Source of the DNA: Spirochaetia bacterium
GTDB taxonomy: Bacteria; Spirochaetota; Spirochaetia; Sphaerochaetales; Sphaerochaetaceae
Reading direction: 5' to 3'
NCBI GenBank assembly: GCA_009929055.1
Contig: SABI01000094.1
Coordinates: forward strand, 1-9,327
DNA: 9,327 nt
The notes under the pieces are model-generated. The model was not told the origin of the DNA, made no database searches, and saw only the letters and a program-made list of their open reading frames with translations. Shown here piece by piece: positions 7,422 to 9,327 of the stretch. Numbering within the stretch: position 1 is the stretch's first letter; each line of letters begins with the position of its first letter. Made by a program: the position numbers and the translations under genes.

Positions 7422-7594
7422 CTATTTCCTCATCTGCACAAAAATCAGAAAACAGAGAATTAATATACCTCTCATCTTTCCTGATATCTTTATTTTATTG
7501 CTATTATGGTACCGTGTTATAGCTGAGGATTCAATATAAACTCATCTTATTTCATCAAAAACTCACTATTTACAATATTATTCACTAATCAATG
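7422..7594. other. Divergent intergenic region without a recognisable gene
   Basis: This AT-rich gap separates the minus-strand amylosucrase-like gene from the plus-strand tRNA. Apart from GAGGAA at 7426-7431 (the ribosome binding site of the minus-strand gene) I see no convincing feature. No -35/-10 pair with good spacing stands out for the minus-strand gene. TATATT and CATAAT boxes occur but lack a properly spaced -35. Confidence 0.4.
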
Positions 7595-7624
7595 TTGACA
7601 AAAGATGTAAGTGTGTGGTAGTTT
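7595..7624 (+). promoter_or_regulatory. Probable promoter of tRNA-Val
   Basis: Perfect TTGACA (7595-7600), then an 18-base spacer and TAGTTT (7619-7624, three of six matches) preceded by TGG, an extended -10 motif. The +1 would be near 7631, about 19 bases before the mature tRNA 5' end. The -35 box is strong and the -10 box is weak. Confidence 0.45.
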
Positions 7625-7649
7625 CATCTTCGTTACTTACTGAATATTT

Positions 7650-7721
<72 letters not shown>

Positions 7722-7730
7722 ATAATAATT

Positions 7731-7756
7731 AAGAGAAGTTTAGGCTTCTCTTTTTT
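7731..7756 (+). terminator. Intrinsic terminator of tRNA-Val
   Basis: AAGAGAAG (7731-7738), loop TTTAGG, CTTCTCTT (7745-7752) form a perfect 8-bp stem, followed by a T run to 7756. It separates the tRNA from the acetyltransferase gene. Confidence 0.85.
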
Positions 7757-7794
7757 ACTTTTTAACAAATATTTTCATTTTTTGCATCAACTCC

Positions 7795-7823
7795 TTAATT
7801 AACCCTCTTTTTGTTGATATACT
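7795..7823 (+). promoter_or_regulatory. Extended -10 promoter of the acetyltransferase-yggS operon
   Basis: TATACT (7818-7823, five of six matches) is preceded by TGA, an extended -10, with TTAATT (7795-7800, three of six) 17 bases upstream. The expected +1 is near 7830. It overlaps the longest possible reading frame start (TTG 7811), which argues that translation begins further downstream. Confidence 0.5.
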
Positions 7824-7842
7824 CTTCGTATCAAGTGTTGTC

Positions 7843-7848
7843 AGAGGT
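7843..7848 (+). promoter_or_regulatory. Ribosome binding site choosing the GTG start of the acetyltransferase
   Basis: AGAGGT lies seven bases before GTG 7856. This is good spacing, better than at the upstream TTG (7811) or the downstream ATG (7874). Confidence 0.55.
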
Positions 7849-7855
7849 ATATAGA

Positions 7856-8431
7856 GTGAAAAAGCCGATTAATATGAACATTGTTACACCACGAATAATC
7901 CTACGTCCCTTCATTTTAGAAGATGCCCCGTTTATGTTTAAGTGGACAAATGATGTTCGAGTAACACAATATTTGCGATTTAACACCCATAAAAGTGTTG
8001 CAGAATCGATGAGAATTATCTCCTCTTGGATCGAAAAAGATACCTTCCCCCAAATTTGTAATTGGGCAATTCTTAAAAGAGAGGATCTAGAAGTAATTGG
8101 TTCTATTGGGATTGGAACAACAAGTGTAATAGACGAACGAGGTGAAGTTGGCTATGCTTTAAGGTTTGATGAATGGAATAAGGGGTATATGAGCGAAATA
8201 CTTCCTTACGTACTTACCTTTGGATTTGATAATATGAACCTACATAGAATAGAAGCAACTCATTCCCTGTTAAACCCTGCTAGTGGGAAAGTGATGAAAA
8301 AGGCACATATGAGTAAGGAGTGCCCATTAATGAGGCATTACTACAAAAGTAGTCAAACTGGATTTCATGATAGTGCAATGTATGTTGCCTTTAGTGATAC
8401 CTATAACAGATATCCATCAGAGATATTGTAA
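7856..8431 (+). CDS. GNAT-family N-acetyltransferase (RimJ/RimL-like)
   Basis: A 191-residue protein starting with GTG. It has the layout of the Acetyltransf_3 / RimJ-RimL branch of GNAT enzymes, which move acetyl from acetyl-CoA to an amino group. Beta-1 has TPRIILRPF (11-19). The acetyl-CoA phosphate loop region is WNKGYMSE (107-114), where the R/QxxGxG/A core is reduced to G-Y-M. The strand NLHRIEA (128-134) leads into NPASGKVMKKAHM (140-152), where most relatives have AGF or AGM. The tail YYKSSQTGFHDSAMY fits the family's C-terminal strand. The substrate cannot be told: it may be a ribosomal protein N-terminus, another protein, a small amine or a drug. GTG 7856 has AGAGG eight bases upstream. 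TTG 7811 lies inside the promoter, and ATG 7874 has a poor ribosome binding site. It is the first gene of a likely three-gene operon. Confidence 0.85.
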   Translation: MKKPINMNIVTPRIILRPFILEDAPFMFKWTNDVRVTQYLRFNTHKSVAESMRIISSWIEKDTFPQICNWAILKREDLEVIGSIGIGTTSVIDERGEVGYALRFDEWNKGYMSEILPYVLTFGFDNMNLHRIEATHSLLNPASGKVMKKAHMSKECPLMRHYYKSSQTGFHDSAMYVAFSDTYNRYPSEIL

Positions 8432-8476
8432 ATGAACTCTATCTTTACTACACTAGAAAAGAGGGATGAGAGAAAT

Positions 8477-9166
8477 ATGAATGAGATGAAAGAAAGAATT
8501 GCAAAGATAAAAGAGCACATAGAGCGTGCAATAAAGATTTCTGGTAGAAACAATTCTGTCTCTCTTATGGCTGTCTCTAAAAACCACCCTTATGAAGCAG
8601 TTCTAGAAGCTCTCAATTGTGGTATCACCCTTTTTGGAGAAAATAAAGTACAAGAATTAAGTGATAAATTTCCTCACTCACATCCTAACTACCATCTACA
8701 TATGATTGGGCATTTGCAATCGAATAAAGTTAAAAAAGTCCTCCCCTTTGTCGACTCAATAGACTCGGTTGATTCAATTAAACTCATTACATTGATCAAC
8801 AAAGAGGCTAAATCAATAGACAAAGAGATTGAAGTCCTCCTTGAAATAAATACAAGTAAAGAAGAGGCAAAAAGTGGCTTTCTCACTATTGACGAAGTTT
8901 ATCGCCTCCTCGATGAAAGTGCCTCCTTCACCCATGTAAAGGTGAAAGGACTTATGACCATAGGGCCACTTTCAAATGATGAATACGCAATAAAAACATC
9001 TTTTAATACCCTCAGAGAGTATCAAAACGACTTAATAGAGCGCTATCCACAGATTGATCTAAATACTCTTTCAATGGGAATGAGTCAAGATTATCTTCAT
9101 GCAATCGAAATGGGCTCTACAATTGTCCGTATTGGAACTGCAATCTTTGGTTCAAGGGGCTATTAA
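8477..9166 (+). CDS. yggS: YggS/PLPBP-family pyridoxal-phosphate homeostasis protein
   Basis: A single-domain, fold-type III PLP-binding barrel protein that handles PLP balance rather than catalysing a known reaction. It has 229 residues from the preferred start; E. coli YggS has 234. Signatures in order: PLP lysine K35 in LMAVSKNHP, FGENKVQE (53-60), HMIGHLQSNK (75-84), SIDSVDS, the EINTSKEEAKSGF segment, GLMTIG (158-163), SMGMSQD (199-205) and VRIG (217-220), which hold the PLP phosphate. The frame is open back to ATG 8432, which directly abuts the TAA of the acetyltransferase. ATG 8477 is preferred because GAGAG/GAGGG precede it and the protein then starts as family members do. The last base of its TAA is the first base of the next ATG. 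This points to co-transcription and probably coupled translation. Confidence 0.94.
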   Translation: MNEMKERIAKIKEHIERAIKISGRNNSVSLMAVSKNHPYEAVLEALNCGITLFGENKVQELSDKFPHSHPNYHLHMIGHLQSNKVKKVLPFVDSIDSVDSIKLITLINKEAKSIDKEIEVLLEINTSKEEAKSGFLTIDEVYRLLDESASFTHVKVKGLMTIGPLSNDEYAIKTSFNTLREYQNDLIERYPQIDLNTLSMGMSQDYLHAIEMGSTIVRIGTAIFGSRGY

Positions 9167-9327
9167 TGAAAAAAGTAATACTATTCCTTCTTTTATTCAC
9201 TATGATCCTTTCACCAATCATGGCAGAAGCAGAAGAATACTCCGTAGATGAATTTCCAGATTGGTCACTTCACTTAAGAAGGGGAGAAACACTCTTTTTT
9301 GGCTCCCTGCCAATAACCTTTGCCCTC
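9166..9327 (+). CDS. Exported protein of unknown function (5' part only)
   Basis: ATG 9166 overlaps the yggS stop codon by one base and has AGGGG six or seven bases upstream. The 54 visible residues begin with a clear signal peptide: MKK, a leucine/isoleucine-rich core, and a likely cleavage after IMA at about residue 20, followed by an acidic stretch. No lipobox cysteine is seen. The mature start contains FPDWSLHLRRGETLFFGSLP. This resembles, from memory, the W-x-x-x-LRR-GE-x-x-x-FGS-x-P pattern of uncharacterised treponemal exported or membrane proteins. Its function is unknown. It is probably in the periplasm or anchored in the inner membrane by segments beyond the window. The resemblance is recall, not a search result. 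Confidence 0.8.
   Translation, partial: MKKVILFLLLFTMILSPIMAEAEEYSVDEFPDWSLHLRRGETLFFGSLPITFAL

Noticed and set aside
7422..7649. Small RNA or riboswitch in the divergent region
   Set aside because: I found no stable stem set, conserved riboswitch core or terminator other than the one behind the tRNA.
7811..7855. TTG start giving a longer acetyltransferase
   Set aside because: The TTG lies upstream of and within the probable -10 region, has no ribosome binding site, and the extra residues do not resemble the family. GTG 7856 is better supported.

Overview
The window is AT-rich and densely coded, with eight protein genes and one tRNA gene. Four genes run on the minus strand (positions 7421 down to 1). 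A tRNA and three genes run on the plus strand (7650 to 9327). The gene content suggests a spirochaete. The EF-G gene at 1229-3256 has the domain IV signature of the spd/mitochondrial EF-G2 subfamily, which is typical of spirochaetes and their relatives. A divergent second EF-G paralogue sits directly behind it. The exported protein at the right edge resembles proteins I recall from treponemes. The genus cannot be fixed from this sequence, and the phylum call is an inference.

Minus strand, in reading order. A free-standing GH13 gene (7421-5535) has the size and sucrose-pocket residues of amylosucrase. Next is a P1B-2 type Zn/Cd/Pb-exporting ATPase (best start 5450, end 3345), with its own promoter and an inverted repeat at the expected +1 that resembles an ArsR/SmtB-family operator. 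It is followed by a 675-residue EF-G of the EF-G2 (ribosome recycling) type (3256-1229). Last is an EF-G-like GTPase of the EF-G II type (1140 to beyond position 1), with its own promoter and a small hairpin at the predicted 5' end of its mRNA.

Plus strand. tRNA-Val(UAC) has a promoter and a clear intrinsic terminator. It is followed by a compact run of a GNAT acetyltransferase, a YggS/PLPBP-family pyridoxal-phosphate protein and an exported protein cut by the window edge. The last two junctions are very tight (start region abutting, and a 1-base overlap), so these three are probably co-transcribed from the extended -10 promoter near 7818.

Functionally this is mostly core metabolism and translation. 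I see no CRISPR array, insertion sequence, phage gene, toxin-antitoxin pair or defence cluster, and nothing that convincingly makes a new multi-gene system. The points most worth following up are the tandem pair of EF-Gs, neither of which looks like the main translocase; the replaced catalytic histidine in the second one; the candidate metal-responsive operator; and the amylosucrase-like enzyme with altered acceptor-site residues.
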